From Microbacterium sp. (GTDB lineage Bacteria; Actinomycetota; Actinomycetes; Actinomycetales; Microbacteriaceae), in assembly GCA_019510305.1 (NCBI GenBank), contig JAEKKN010000017.1, forward strand, positions 361,382 to 425,381: a DNA stretch of 64,000 nt, in the 5' to 3' direction. Under the pieces are notes generated by a model that did no database searches, was not told the origin of the DNA, and was given only the letters and a program-made list of their open reading frames with translations. Positions 42,813 through 51,630 of the stretch are shown here, piece after piece. The position numbers and the translations under genes were made by a program. Numbering within the stretch: position 1 is the first letter of the stretch; every line of letters starts with the position of its first letter.

Positions 42813-43603
42813 CTGAAATTCATCACGACCGGCCGCTGGACGGCTGGCGAGTCCTCGTTCCGCGCGGTGGACCGTGGGGTGACGGCGTCGCCGCGAGTCT
42901 GCGTTCGCAAGGGGCGGTCCCCGTCGTCGCGCCGCTCATCAACTTCGCCCCGACCACCGATCAGGCGGCTCTCGATCGCGCACTGGAGAAGCTCGCCGAC
43001 GGCGCGTACGACTGGCTGACGGTCACGAGCGCCACCACCGTCGACGTGATGTTCGCGCATCGCGCGGTCGTGCCGCGCACGACCCGGATCGCGGCGGTCG
43101 GGGAGACGACGGCTGCGGCACTTCAGGCTGTGGGCTACGAGGTCGCGCTCGTGCCCGAGGACGACAACTCGGCCGAGGGCATGGCCGAACAGATCATCGC
43201 CCTCGAAGGCGGCGCGTCGCGCAAGATCCTGGCGCTGCGCAGCGAGATCGCGAAGCCCGTGCTGAGCAGGCTGCTGAAGAAGGCGGGCCACGACGTCGAC
43301 AGCGTCGTCGCCTACCGCACCGTCGGCGTTCCCGTGACAGACCGCATCATGCGCGACGTGCAGAACGGACGCATCAACGCGATCCTCATCACCAGCGGGT
43401 CGGTCGCTCAGCAGGTGCGCGAGCAGTTCCCCGACATCCCCGAGAAGACCCTGCTCGCAGCCATCGGCCCCCGCACAGCGAAGGACGCGCTCAAAGCCGG
43501 TCTTCCGATCACGGTCGTGGCCGACCGCCAGACGGTGGATGCGCTCATCGACGCGGTGTCGCACTTCACGCTGCCGCACGCGGCGGACGAGCTCGCACCA
43601 TGA
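42809..43603 (+). CDS. hemD: Uroporphyrinogen-III synthase
   Basis: 264 residues. Cyclises hydroxymethylbilane with inversion of ring D. The family is poorly conserved; supporting features are the VLVPRGGPWG opening, WLTVTSATTVDVMF, the hinge with ILALRSEIAKPVL, and VVAYRTVGVP followed by INAILITSGS and AAIGPRTAKDA. The gene order (hemC-hemD-hemB with four-base overlaps on both sides) secures the call. Confidence 0.93.
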   Translation: MTEIHHDRPLDGWRVLVPRGGPWGDGVAASLRSQGAVPVVAPLINFAPTTDQAALDRALEKLADGAYDWLTVTSATTVDVMFAHRAVVPRTTRIAAVGETTAAALQAVGYEVALVPEDDNSAEGMAEQIIALEGGASRKILALRSEIAKPVLSRLLKKAGHDVDSVVAYRTVGVPVTDRIMRDVQNGRINAILITSGSVAQQVREQFPDIPEKTLLAAIGPRTAKDALKAGLPITVVADRQTVDALIDAVSHFTLPHAADELAP

Positions 43604-44577
43604 GCTTCCCCGAGACGCGGATGCGCCGACTGAGGCAGTCGCCCGCCGTGCGGTCGCTCGTGCGCGAGACGTCGCTCGAACCGCGTCAGCTCGTGCTGCC
43701 GCTGTTCGTGCGCGAGGGGCTCTCGGAGCCTGTCGCCATCGGCTCCATGCCGGGTGTGCAGCAGCATTCTCTGGATTCGCTGCGCGCGGCTGCGCTCGAG
43801 GCGGCCGCGGCCGGCGTCGGCGGCGTGATGCTGTTCGGCGTTCCCGCGGTCCGCGATGCGCAGGGTTCGGGAGCCGACGATCCGCGCGGCATCCTCAATG
43901 TGGCGACCGAGGCGCTGGCCGCCGAGGTCGGCGACGCCCTCGTCGTCCAGACCGATCTGTGCCTCGACGAGTTCACCGACCACGGTCACTGCGGAGTGCT
44001 CGCCGCCGACGGTTCGGTCGACAACGATGCGACGCTCGAGCGGTACACGTCGATGGCGCTCGCGCAGGCGCGCGCGGGCTCGCAGCTGCTCGGGCTCTCG
44101 GGGATGATGGATGGTCAGGTCGCCGTCATCCGCGCAGCGCTCGATGCCGAGGGGTTCACCGACACGCTGCTTCTCGCCTATGCCGCGAAGTACGCGAGCG
44201 CCTTCTACGGGCCGTTCCGCGAGGCCGTGGATTCGCAGCTGCAGGGTGACCGACGCACCTACCAGCTCGACCCCGGCAACCGTCGCGAGGGCGTGCGCGA
44301 GGCCGTCGTCGACGAGGCGGAGGGCGCCGACATCGTCATGGTCAAGCCGGCCATGGCCTTCCTCGACGTGCTGCGCGAGGTCCGTGACACCGTCAGTATT
44401 CCGGTGTGGGCATATCAGGTCTCGGGCGAGTACGCGATGGTCGAGGCCGCCGCGGCGAACGGCTGGATCGACCGTCGCGCCGCTGTTCTGGAGTCGCTCG
44501 TGTCGATCCGCCGTGCGGGCGCGGATGCCGTGCTGACCTACTGGGCGACCGAAGCCGCCGGCTGGCTGCGCGACTGA
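43600..44577 (+). CDS. hemB: Delta-aminolevulinic acid dehydratase (porphobilinogen synthase)
   Basis: 325 residues. Condenses two 5-aminolevulinate molecules. Active-site lysines are in LLAYAAKYASAFYGPFR and VMVKPAMAFLD. The metal-binding stretch reads DLCLDEFTDHGHCG: compared with the zinc CxCx7C pattern the second Cys is Asp, so the site is mixed. The ATG overlaps the hemD stop. Confidence 0.96.
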   Translation: MSFPETRMRRLRQSPAVRSLVRETSLEPRQLVLPLFVREGLSEPVAIGSMPGVQQHSLDSLRAAALEAAAAGVGGVMLFGVPAVRDAQGSGADDPRGILNVATEALAAEVGDALVVQTDLCLDEFTDHGHCGVLAADGSVDNDATLERYTSMALAQARAGSQLLGLSGMMDGQVAVIRAALDAEGFTDTLLLAYAAKYASAFYGPFREAVDSQLQGDRRTYQLDPGNRREGVREAVVDEAEGADIVMVKPAMAFLDVLREVRDTVSIPVWAYQVSGEYAMVEAAAANGWIDRRAAVLESLVSIRRAGADAVLTYWATEAAGWLRD

Positions 44578-44632
44578 TCACGGCCGCGCCGGTCGTCCAC
44601 CACCCCTCCCGGGTCGTTGAGAGAATGGATCC

Positions 44633-45955
44633 ATGACCGATCGCAATGACGACCTGTTCGCCCGCGCCCGTGCGGTGACGCCCGGCGGCGTGAACTCGCC
44701 CGTGCGAGCCTACGGCTCCGTCGGCGGTACCCCCCGCTTCCTGGCGTCGGCGTCGGGAGCACGCGTGACGGATGCCGCGGGCAACGAGTACGTCGACCTG
44801 GTCGCGTCATGGGGCCCTGCACTGCTCGGGCATGCGCACCCCGAGGTGGTGGCTGCCGTGCAGGAGGCGGCGACGCGCGGACTCTCCTTCGGCGCGCCGA
44901 CCGAGGGCGAGGTGGAGCTCGCGGCTCTGATCGCCGATCGGGTCCGGTTCGGCGACGCACGTCCGATCGAGCGGGTTCGACTGGTCTCGACCGGCACCGA
45001 GGCGACGATGACGGCGATCCGACTCGCGCGCGGTGCCACCGGGCGCGATCTGCTCGTGAAGTTCGCCGGTCACTATCACGGGCACTCCGACGGTCTGCTC
45101 GCGGAGGCGGGTTCGGGCGTCGCGACTCTCGCACTGCCCGGTTCAGCCGGCGTGCCCGCCCCGATCGCCGCACAGACCCTGGTGATCGGATACAACGATC
45201 CTGCCGCTCTCGACGCGGTGTTCGCAGAGCACGGCGATCGGATCGCGGCGGTGATCGTCGAGGCGTCGGCCGCCAACATGGGCGTAGTCGCTCCGGTGCC
45301 CGGGTTCAACCGGCTGATCGCCGACACGGCGCACGAGCACGGCGCCTTGATGATCCTCGACGAGGTGCTCACCGGGTTCCGCGTGCATCCCGCCGGTTTC
45401 TGGGGACTGCAGGCGGCGGCGGGCGAGGACTACCTCCCCGACATCTTCACGTTCGGCAAGGTCGTCGGCGGAGGGATGCCGTTGGCTGCTCTCGGTGGCC
45501 GCGCCGAGATCATGGATCTGCTCGCGCCGCTCGGGCCCGTCTATCAGGCGGGCACGCTGTCGGGGAACCCGTTGTCCGTCGCGGCAGGACTGGCGACGTT
45601 GCGCCTGGCGACGGCGGATGTGTACGACACGATCGACGCAGCATCCGCTCGTCTGGTGGCAGCCCTCGAAGGCGCACTGACCGACGCCGGGGTCGTCCAT
45701 TCCGTGGCGAAGGCCGGCAACCTCTTCAACGCTTCGTTCCGAGCGTCGGCTCCGCGAGACTACGCAGAGGCGCAGGCCCAGGGTTCCTTCCGGTACGCGC
45801 CTTTCTTCCACTCGATGCGCGAGCAGGGCGTTGCCCTGCCGCCGAGCGTGTTCGAGGCCTGGTTCCTCACAGCGGCTCACGGCGAAGAGGAGCTGCGGCT
45901 CATCGAGGCGGCGCTCCCCGCTGCCGCGCGTGCGGCGGCCGACGCACAGGCCTGA
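44633..45955 (+). CDS. hemL: Glutamate-1-semialdehyde 2,1-aminomutase
   Basis: 440 residues. PLP enzyme making 5-aminolevulinate from the hemA product. The PLP lysine is K276 in [15 protein letters not shown], with [10 protein letters not shown] upstream and the N-terminal [26 protein letters not shown] (44621-44626) lies six bases before the ATG, so it has its own promoter in addition to any read-through from hemB. It closes the heme cluster. Confidence 0.97.
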   Translation: MTDRNDDLFARARAVTPGGVNSPVRAYGSVGGTPRFLASASGARVTDAAGNEYVDLVASWGPALLGHAHPEVVAAVQEAATRGLSFGAPTEGEVELAALIADRVRFGDARPIERVRLVSTGTEATMTAIRLARGATGRDLLVKFAGHYHGHSDGLLAEAGSGVATLALPGSAGVPAPIAAQTLVIGYNDPAALDAVFAEHGDRIAAVIVEASAANMGVVAPVPGFNRLIADTAHEHGALMILDEVLTGFRVHPAGFWGLQAAAGEDYLPDIFTFGKVVGGGMPLAALGGRAEIMDLLAPLGPVYQAGTLSGNPLSVAAGLATLRLATADVYDTIDAASARLVAALEGALTDAGVVHSVAKAGNLFNASFRASAPRDYAEAQAQGSFRYAPFFHSMREQGVALPPSVFEAWFLTAAHGEEELRLIEAALPAAARAAADAQA

Positions 45956-46069
45956 CTCTCGGTTTTGCGCCCGTCCCGTCAGAGCGGTGCGGACGGTTCC
46001 GCCGGGATCGTTGCGTTCCTGTGAGCATGTTCCAGACATCCGTCAGCAATGCGCTGGCAGACTAGGGTC

Positions 46070-46519
46070 ATGGTGACGTTGCTCCTGGACCAGACGCAAC
46101 TCGAGATCGTGCTCTCGCCGATCGAGCGTGCGGCGAGCTTCCACCGCGACAACGTGCGGATCGCCCGCGACACCATCACCAAAGTGCAGCTGACGGATGA
46201 CGCGTGGACCTGGCTCCGCGGAGTCCCGGGTCCCGGCACGCACATCCCCGGTGTGTTCGCGGCGGGATCGTGGAAAGCCGCGGGAACCGTCGACTTCGTG
46301 CTGATCCGGCGTCGGCGGCCGAGCGTCGTCATCGACCTCGACGGCGACGACGACTACCGCCGGCTGATCCTCACCACACGCCACGGGCTCGCTCTGACCC
46401 AGGCGCTTCGGCTCGACGTGTCGACCGAGCCGGCCGACGTCGAGGAGATCGTGGCGACCGCGCCGACTCTGGTGTCGAAGGGCAGCAAGCGACCCGTGAT
46501 CCGGCCGCGACCCGCCTGA
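46070..46519 (+). CDS. PH-like small protein, unknown function
   Basis: 149 residues, beta-strand-rich, with a pattern like bacterial PH domains: LLLDQTQLEIVLSPIERAASF, then DTITKVQLTDDAW, GVFAAGSWKAAGTVDFVLI, and a C-terminal helix DYRRLILTT-RHGLALTQAL. ATG 46070 is preferred over 46049 as CAGACT (46058-46063) lies six bases upstream. It is convergent with the ABC ATPase gene, with a hairpin terminator in between. The role is not known. Confidence 0.7.
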   Translation: MVTLLLDQTQLEIVLSPIERAASFHRDNVRIARDTITKVQLTDDAWTWLRGVPGPGTHIPGVFAAGSWKAAGTVDFVLIRRRRPSVVIDLDGDDDYRRLILTTRHGLALTQALRLDVSTEPADVEEIVATAPTLVSKGSKRPVIRPRPA

Positions 46520-46534
46520 GACCCGGACAGGAGA

Positions 46535-46566
46535 GAACCCCTCCGCGCCTGAGCACGAAGGGGTTC
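46535..46566. terminator. Bidirectional hairpin terminator
   Basis: Perfect eight-base arms GAACCCCT / AGGGGTTC around a 16-base loop, between the convergent PH-like and ABC ATPase genes. Confidence 0.7.
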
Positions 46567-46582
46567 GGTCAGCCGGGCGCGA

Positions 46583-48499
46583 TCAGTAGTGGCGGCGCTC
46601 GCCCTCGTGGTGGTCGTGCTCGCCCTGGTTGTGTTCACCGTGTTCCTGGTGCTCACCGTGTTCGTGGTGCTCACTGTGTTCGTGGTGCTCGCCGTGTCCA
46701 TGGTCTTCGCTGTGCGGGGACTCGTCCTCGGCGTCGACGTGCTCCTCACCGCCTGCAGCGGTGTCGGTGTCGACGTGTGCGGCGTCTACGTGTGCAGTCT
46801 CGACGTGCTCCGAACCGTCGTGCTCTGCCTGCTCTGAGTGGCCGTTGCTGTCGGGTGCGCTGTCCCCGTGCTCGTCTGAAGCAGAGGCCTCGTCCGAGCC
46901 CTCGCCGAACGGGTAGGGCTGAGGCTCATCCTCGTAGTAGGCGCGTGCTGCGGCGGCGAGCATCGAGCTCACCGCAGCGGAACGCGGGTCGGCATCGTCG
47001 GCCTCGCCCGCCTCCTCGGAGGCGTCGTCGCCGTGCTCTTCGGCGGAGTCTGCTCGATCGGCCGCGCTGTCGAGGGTCGGGACCTCCTCGGAAGACTCCT
47101 CGCCGAGGCCCGCGAAGATCTCCGTGCCGACATGATCGTCTCCCGGCTCGCCGGGAGCGTCGACGGCGGAGGATTCAGCGGAAGCCGACGACCCGAAGAG
47201 GATCTCGTCGAACGACGGGCCCGATTCGGGCGACGCGCTCTCCTCGGCCGTCGCAGCGTCGGCATCGACCGGCACGTCCGCGGACTCGGTCTGCGCAGCG
47301 CTGCCGTCGGCGCGGTCTTCACCGCTCTCGGCGTTCGTCTCCTCGGCGTCGCCAGGAGCGTCGGCGTCGGCGTCGGCCTCTGCGCGCGGCTCCGTCTCGT
47401 CCCAGCCGGCGTCGGCATCCGTTACGGTCGCGACCGCTGCGGCATCCGCCTCGGCGTCGGTCACAGTGACCTCGGCGTCGGCATCCGCGGTGCCGTCGAC
47501 TGCGATGACATCCGCCTCCGCGCCTGCGACGTCGGCAGCAGCAACGGCTCCGGCATCGACAGCATCCGTACTCGTACCTGCGGCGTCGATGTCCGACTCC
47601 TCGGCATCCGTCGTGTCGTCGACGACCACGTCGTCGGCTGCCGCCGCGATCGCGGGGCGCGGCTCGAACTTGCCGCCGCGGACGAGGTCGATGAACACGT
47701 CTTCGAGCGTCGGGCCGCGCTGCACGAGCGTGCTCAATGCGATGCCGGCGGTCGCGGCCAGCGCACCGACCGTCTTGGCGTCTCCGCCGCGCACAGTGAG
47801 ACCCGAGCGCAGCACCTCGACCTCGAAGCCGGCCTCGGCCAGAGCCGCGGTGAGCGCGGCCCGGTCGGCGGCGTCCACGACGACCGATCCGGATGCCGGG
47901 TCGGCGAGGCTCTCGATGCCGCTGGAGAGCACGAGTCGGCCCTTCGAGAGCACGAGCACATGATCGGCGACCTGTTCGACTTCGCTGAGCACGTGCGACG
48001 ACACGAGGACCGTGCGTCCTTCGTCGGCCAGGCGGCGCATGAGCAGGCGCATCCAGCGGATGCCCTCAGGGTCGAGTCCGTTCGCGGGCTCGTCGAACAC
48101 GAGCGTGCCGGCGTCGCCGAGCAGGGCGTGCGCGACGCTGAGCCGCTGGCGCATGCCGAGCGAGAAGCTTCCGATGCGACCCTCGCGCTCGCCGTCGAGA
48201 CCCACCAGCGCGAGCACCTCGTCGACGCGCGCCAGCGGGATGCCGTTGGCCTTCGCGGCGATCGTGAGCTGTCGCGCAGCGCTGCGCCGAGGGCGGTACA
48301 CGGTCTCCTCGAGCACAGATCCGATGGTCTTGAGGGGCGTGCGGAGGTCGGCGAAGGCCACCCCGCCGATCGTGGCCGTGCCGCTGCTCGGCCGCACCTG
48401 GCCGAGCAGGATGCGCAGCGTCGTGGTCTTTCCTGCTCCGTTCGGGCCGAGTACGCGATTCGTGACGCGCGTGAACTCGAGCACGTGTCCTTCGGGCAT
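46583..48499 (-). CDS. Orphan ABC ATPase, shortened before Walker A, with acidic/His-rich tail
   Basis: 638 residues. Walker A (GPNGAGKTT, 18-26), signature SLGMRQ (near 113-118), Walker B TLVFDE (132-137) and the H-loop His (H169) are present, as is the ABC-2 type ending GPTLEDVFIDL (263-273). However, LEFTRVTNR is followed at once by VLGPNG; about 20 residues that normally hold the A-loop aromatic and early strands are absent. From about 283 a 355-residue tail is rich in Asp, Glu, Ala, and its last 43 residues contain 16 His. No permease gene is adjacent. ATG start has AAAGGGG upstream. Confidence 0.85.
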   Translation of the reverse strand: MPEGHVLEFTRVTNRVLGPNGAGKTTTLRILLGQVRPSSGTATIGGVAFADLRTPLKTIGSVLEETVYRPRRSAARQLTIAAKANGIPLARVDEVLALVGLDGEREGRIGSFSLGMRQRLSVAHALLGDAGTLVFDEPANGLDPEGIRWMRLLMRRLADEGRTVLVSSHVLSEVEQVADHVLVLSKGRLVLSSGIESLADPASGSVVVDAADRAALTAALAEAGFEVEVLRSGLTVRGGDAKTVGALAATAGIALSTLVQRGPTLEDVFIDLVRGGKFEPRPAIAAAADDVVVDDTTDAEESDIDAAGTSTDAVDAGAVAAADVAGAEADVIAVDGTADADAEVTVTDAEADAAAVATVTDADAGWDETEPRAEADADADAPGDAEETNAESGEDRADGSAAQTESADVPVDADAATAEESASPESGPSFDEILFGSSASAESSAVDAPGEPGDDHVGTEIFAGLGEESSEEVPTLDSAADRADSAEEHGDDASEEAGEADDADPRSAAVSSMLAAAARAYYEDEPQPYPFGEGSDEASASDEHGDSAPDSNGHSEQAEHDGSEHVETAHVDAAHVDTDTAAGGEEHVDAEDESPHSEDHGHGEHHEHSEHHEHGEHQEHGEHNQGEHDHHEGERRHY

Positions 48500-48610
48500 G
48501 CGCGGCCCCTTTCTTGCTTGGGCAGTTCCATCTATCCTGCCGGAAAAGCTGCACGATCGTGCATTTCCGCTGTGGAATGCCGACAGATCAGACGGAGTAG
48601 CCTGGCTCTC

Positions 48611-49672
48611 GTGACCGAACCCACCGCTGCCCCGCGCGTCATCGTCCGCACCGAAGGAGCCCTGGGGAGACTCACGCTGAACCGCCCGGAGGCCATCAAC
48701 GCCCTCGACCACGGCATGATCGTGCAGATCACCGCAGCGCTCGAGGCCTGGCTCGACGACACCGACGTGCAGATCGTGATGATCGACGGGGCAGGCGAGC
48801 GCGGCATGTGCGCGGGCGGCGACGTGCGCGAGCTGCACGCGCAGATCGTGTCAGGGCGCTCGGCGGAAACCATCGAGTTCTTCCGGGCCGAGTACGCGAT
48901 GAATGCGATGATCGCCGAGTATCCGAAGCCGATCGTGGCGATCGCCGACGGCATCACGATGGGAGGCGGCATCGGCCTCGCCGGCCACGCCGCCATCCGC
49001 ATCGTCACGGAGCGCTCGAAGCTGGCGATGCCGGAGACCCGCATCGGCTTCACCCCCGACGTCGGCGGAACCTGGCTGCTCGGCCGCGCGCCCGGCCGCT
49101 TCGGCGAGTACTTCGGTCTCACCGGCGGCACCATGAACGGTGCGGATGCCGTCTACCTCGGGTTCGCGGACCATTTCGTCCCGTCCGACCGGCTCGAGGC
49201 GCTGCGTGAGGCGCTGGCCTACCGTGCCGACCCGACCGGCCCCGCCGAGATCGTGCTGCTGTTCGACGAGACCCCCGAGCCCACCGAGCTGCCCGACGCG
49301 AGGGAGTGGATCGACGAGGCGTTCTCCGAGAACACGGTCGCCGAGATCGTCGCCCGGTTGCAGGCGCAGGGGACGACGGATGCCGCGGCCATCGCCGATC
49401 TGCTCGAAGGCCTCGCGCCCACCGGACTCGCCGTGACGCTCGACGCGGTGCGCGAGGCGCGCGCACTGCCGGACCTGCGCTCAGCCCTGGAGGGCGAATA
49501 CCGCCGTGTGATGTGGTTCGTGACCCAGCATCCGGATCTCGTCGAGGGGATTCGCGCACAACTGGTCGACAAGGACCGCAACCCGAGGTGGGAGCCGGCG
49601 ACCATCGCCGAGGCTGGGCCCGATGCGGGTGCCGACGCCAGGGCGTACGTGCCGCAGAGACCGCTCTTCTGA
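48611..49672 (+). CDS. 3-hydroxyisobutyryl-CoA hydrolase / enoyl-CoA hydratase-family protein
   Basis: 353 residues of the longer ECH_2 group. Oxyanion-hole motifs are MCAGGDVRELHA and ITMGGGIGLAGHAAIRI; the catalytic region MPETRIGFTPDVGG carries the Glu/Asp pair typical of HIBYL-CoA hydrolases. The C-terminal SALEGEYRRVMWF and the HPDLVEGIRAQLVDKDRNPRW segment also match. It may act in valine catabolism. A GTG start is used; TAGCCT lies seven bases upstream (48598-48603). Divergent from the ABC ATPase. Confidence 0.88.
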   Translation: MTEPTAAPRVIVRTEGALGRLTLNRPEAINALDHGMIVQITAALEAWLDDTDVQIVMIDGAGERGMCAGGDVRELHAQIVSGRSAETIEFFRAEYAMNAMIAEYPKPIVAIADGITMGGGIGLAGHAAIRIVTERSKLAMPETRIGFTPDVGGTWLLGRAPGRFGEYFGLTGGTMNGADAVYLGFADHFVPSDRLEALREALAYRADPTGPAEIVLLFDETPEPTELPDAREWIDEAFSENTVAEIVARLQAQGTTDAAAIADLLEGLAPTGLAVTLDAVREARALPDLRSALEGEYRRVMWFVTQHPDLVEGIRAQLVDKDRNPRWEPATIAEAGPDAGADARAYVPQRPLF

Positions 49673-49902
49673 CGTCGGGGACGCTGCGGGGTCCGCTTTC
49701 GAGAGCGGATGCCGCGGCCCTCCGCTGTTGACCTCAGTGCAGAAACCGCTGGCCAGGACGAAAAGGTTCGCTGTCAGCGAAGGTCATCCCTGTGGGGGAT
49801 GCGAATGTCCGCGGCTCGTGGCACTCTATGTTGCGGCCGATTGTCGACCGGCATCCGCCTGCCGAGAAATCCGCCCCTCTGATCCCACAAGGAAGTCCGC
49901 CT

Positions 49903-51630
49903 GTGCTCGGGAAAATCCTCGTCCGCTATCTCTCCAAGTACCGATGGCTGCTCATCGGCGTCCTGGTGTTCCAGTTCGCAAGCGCCCTCGCCTCGCTCTA
50001 CCTGCCGACCCTGAACAAGGATCTCATCGACAAGGGCGTCGCCCAGGGCGACACCGACTACATCTGGCGAACCGGGCTGTTCATGCTGTTCGTCTCGCTC
50101 GGCCAGATCGTCGCATCGATCATCGCGACCTACTTCGCCGCTCGTGCCGCGATGGGCGCCGGTCGCGACATCCGCGCCGACGTCTTCGCCAAGGTGAGCG
50201 GATTCTCCGAGCGCGAGGTCTCGCAGTTCGGCGCCGGCTCGCTGATCACCCGCAACACCAACGACGTGCAGCAGGTGCAGATGCTCGCGATGATGGGCGC
50301 GACGATGTTCGTCACCGCACCGCTGCTCGCGATCGGCGGCATCATCATGGCCGTCATCACCAACGCGAGTCTGAGCTGGCTCATCGCCGTCTCGGTGCCG
50401 GTCATGCTCATCGTGGCGCTGCTCATCATCAGCCGCATGGTGCCGCTGTTCCGGAGCATGCAGAAGAAGATCGACAACGTCAACCGCATCATGCGCGAAC
50501 AGCTGACGGGCGTCCGCGTCGTCCGCGCGTTCGTGCGCGAGGACATCGAGGAGGAGCGCTTCCGCGGCGCGAACACCGACATCATGGTGGTCGGCCGCAA
50601 GATCGGCTCGCTCTTCGTGCTGCTCTTCCCGATGTTCATGCTGATCCTCAACGTCACGGTCGTCGCCGTGATCTGGTTCGGAGGCATCGAGGTCAACGCC
50701 GGCACGGTCGAGGTCGGCACGCTGTTCGCCTTCATGCAGTACATCGGCCAGATCATGATGGGCGTCATCATGTCCAGCTTCATGGCCATGATGATTCCGC
50801 GCGCCGCCGTATCCGCCGAGCGCGTGGGCGAGGTGCTCGACGCGCAGTCCACGATGACTCGCCCCGACAACGGCGTCACGGCATTCCCGACTCCGGGTGC
50901 TGTCGCCTTCGACGGCGTCGAGTTCACCTACCCGGGCGCGGAGTCGCCCGTGCTGTCGGGCATCAGCTTCGCAGCGCAGCCGGGAGAGACCGTCGCGATC
51001 GTCGGCTCCACCGGTGCGGGCAAGACCACGCTCGTCTCACTGATCCCTCGGCTGTTCGACGTGACCGGCGGCGGCGTGTTCGTCGGGGGCACCGATGTGC
51101 GCGAGGCCGACGTCGAGTCGCTCTGGGACAGCATCGGCCTGGTGCCGCAGCGCCCGTTCCTGTTCACGGGGACCGTGGCCTCGAACCTCCGTTACGGCCG
51201 CGAGGACGCAACCGACGAGGAGCTCTGGCACGCGCTCGAGATCGCACAGGGACGCGACTTCGTCGAAGAGATGCCCGACGGGCTCGACTCGCGCATCGCT
51301 CAGGGCGGCACGAACGTCTCGGGCGGACAGCGTCAGCGGCTCGCGATCGCCCGTGCGATCGTGCACCAGCCGCAGATCCTCGTCTTCGACGACTCGTTCT
51401 CGGCGCTCGACCTGACGACCGATGCCCGCCTGAGGCAGGCTCTGTGGCGCGAGCTTCCGCACGTCACGAAGATCGTGGTCGCGCAGCGCGTGTCGACGGT
51501 CACGGATGCCGATCGCATCGTCGTCCTTGAAGGAGGAACCATGGTCGGCGTGGGCACCCACGAAGAACTGCTCGAGACCAGCGAGACCTACCGTGAGATC
51601 GTCGAGTCGCAGCTGGGGGTGGACGCATGA
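49903..51630 (+). CDS. ABC exporter half, membrane domain plus ATPase (first subunit)
   Basis: 575 residues: six-helix exporter domain (residues 1-320) followed by an ATPase with Walker A VGSTGAGKTT, signature NVSGGQRQR and Walker B ILVFDDSFSALD. Walker B is followed by Asp in place of the catalytic Glu (FDD), which suggests a degenerate site in this subunit, as in heterodimeric exporters. The GTG start has AAGGAAG seven bases upstream; in-frame upstream text is non-conserved. It overlaps the second subunit gene by four bases. Confidence 0.9.
   Translation: MLGKILVRYLSKYRWLLIGVLVFQFASALASLYLPTLNKDLIDKGVAQGDTDYIWRTGLFMLFVSLGQIVASIIATYFAARAAMGAGRDIRADVFAKVSGFSEREVSQFGAGSLITRNTNDVQQVQMLAMMGATMFVTAPLLAIGGIIMAVITNASLSWLIAVSVPVMLIVALLIISRMVPLFRSMQKKIDNVNRIMREQLTGVRVVRAFVREDIEEERFRGANTDIMVVGRKIGSLFVLLFPMFMLILNVTVVAVIWFGGIEVNAGTVEVGTLFAFMQYIGQIMMGVIMSSFMAMMIPRAAVSAERVGEVLDAQSTMTRPDNGVTAFPTPGAVAFDGVEFTYPGAESPVLSGISFAAQPGETVAIVGSTGAGKTTLVSLIPRLFDVTGGGVFVGGTDVREADVESLWDSIGLVPQRPFLFTGTVASNLRYGREDATDEELWHALEIAQGRDFVEEMPDGLDSRIAQGGTNVSGGQRQRLAIARAIVHQPQILVFDDSFSALDLTTDARLRQALWRELPHVTKIVVAQRVSTVTDADRIVVLEGGTMVGVGTHEELLETSETYREIVESQLGVDA

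Noticed and set aside
46589-46916. Repetitive plus-strand text resembling GTGTTCGTGGTGCTC tandem repeats.
   Set aside because: It is the complement of the His/Glu-rich tail of the minus-strand ABC ATPase; low complexity arises from codon repeats.
47033-48610. Long plus-strand open frame before the acyl-CoA hydrolase gene.
   Set aside because: It is antisense to the ABC ATPase and lacks any domain; GTG 48611 begins the real protein.
46583-48838. A longer ABC ATPase reading frame extending to 48838.
   Set aside because: It would run through the start of the divergent acyl-CoA hydrolase gene; ATG 48499 with an RBS is better.
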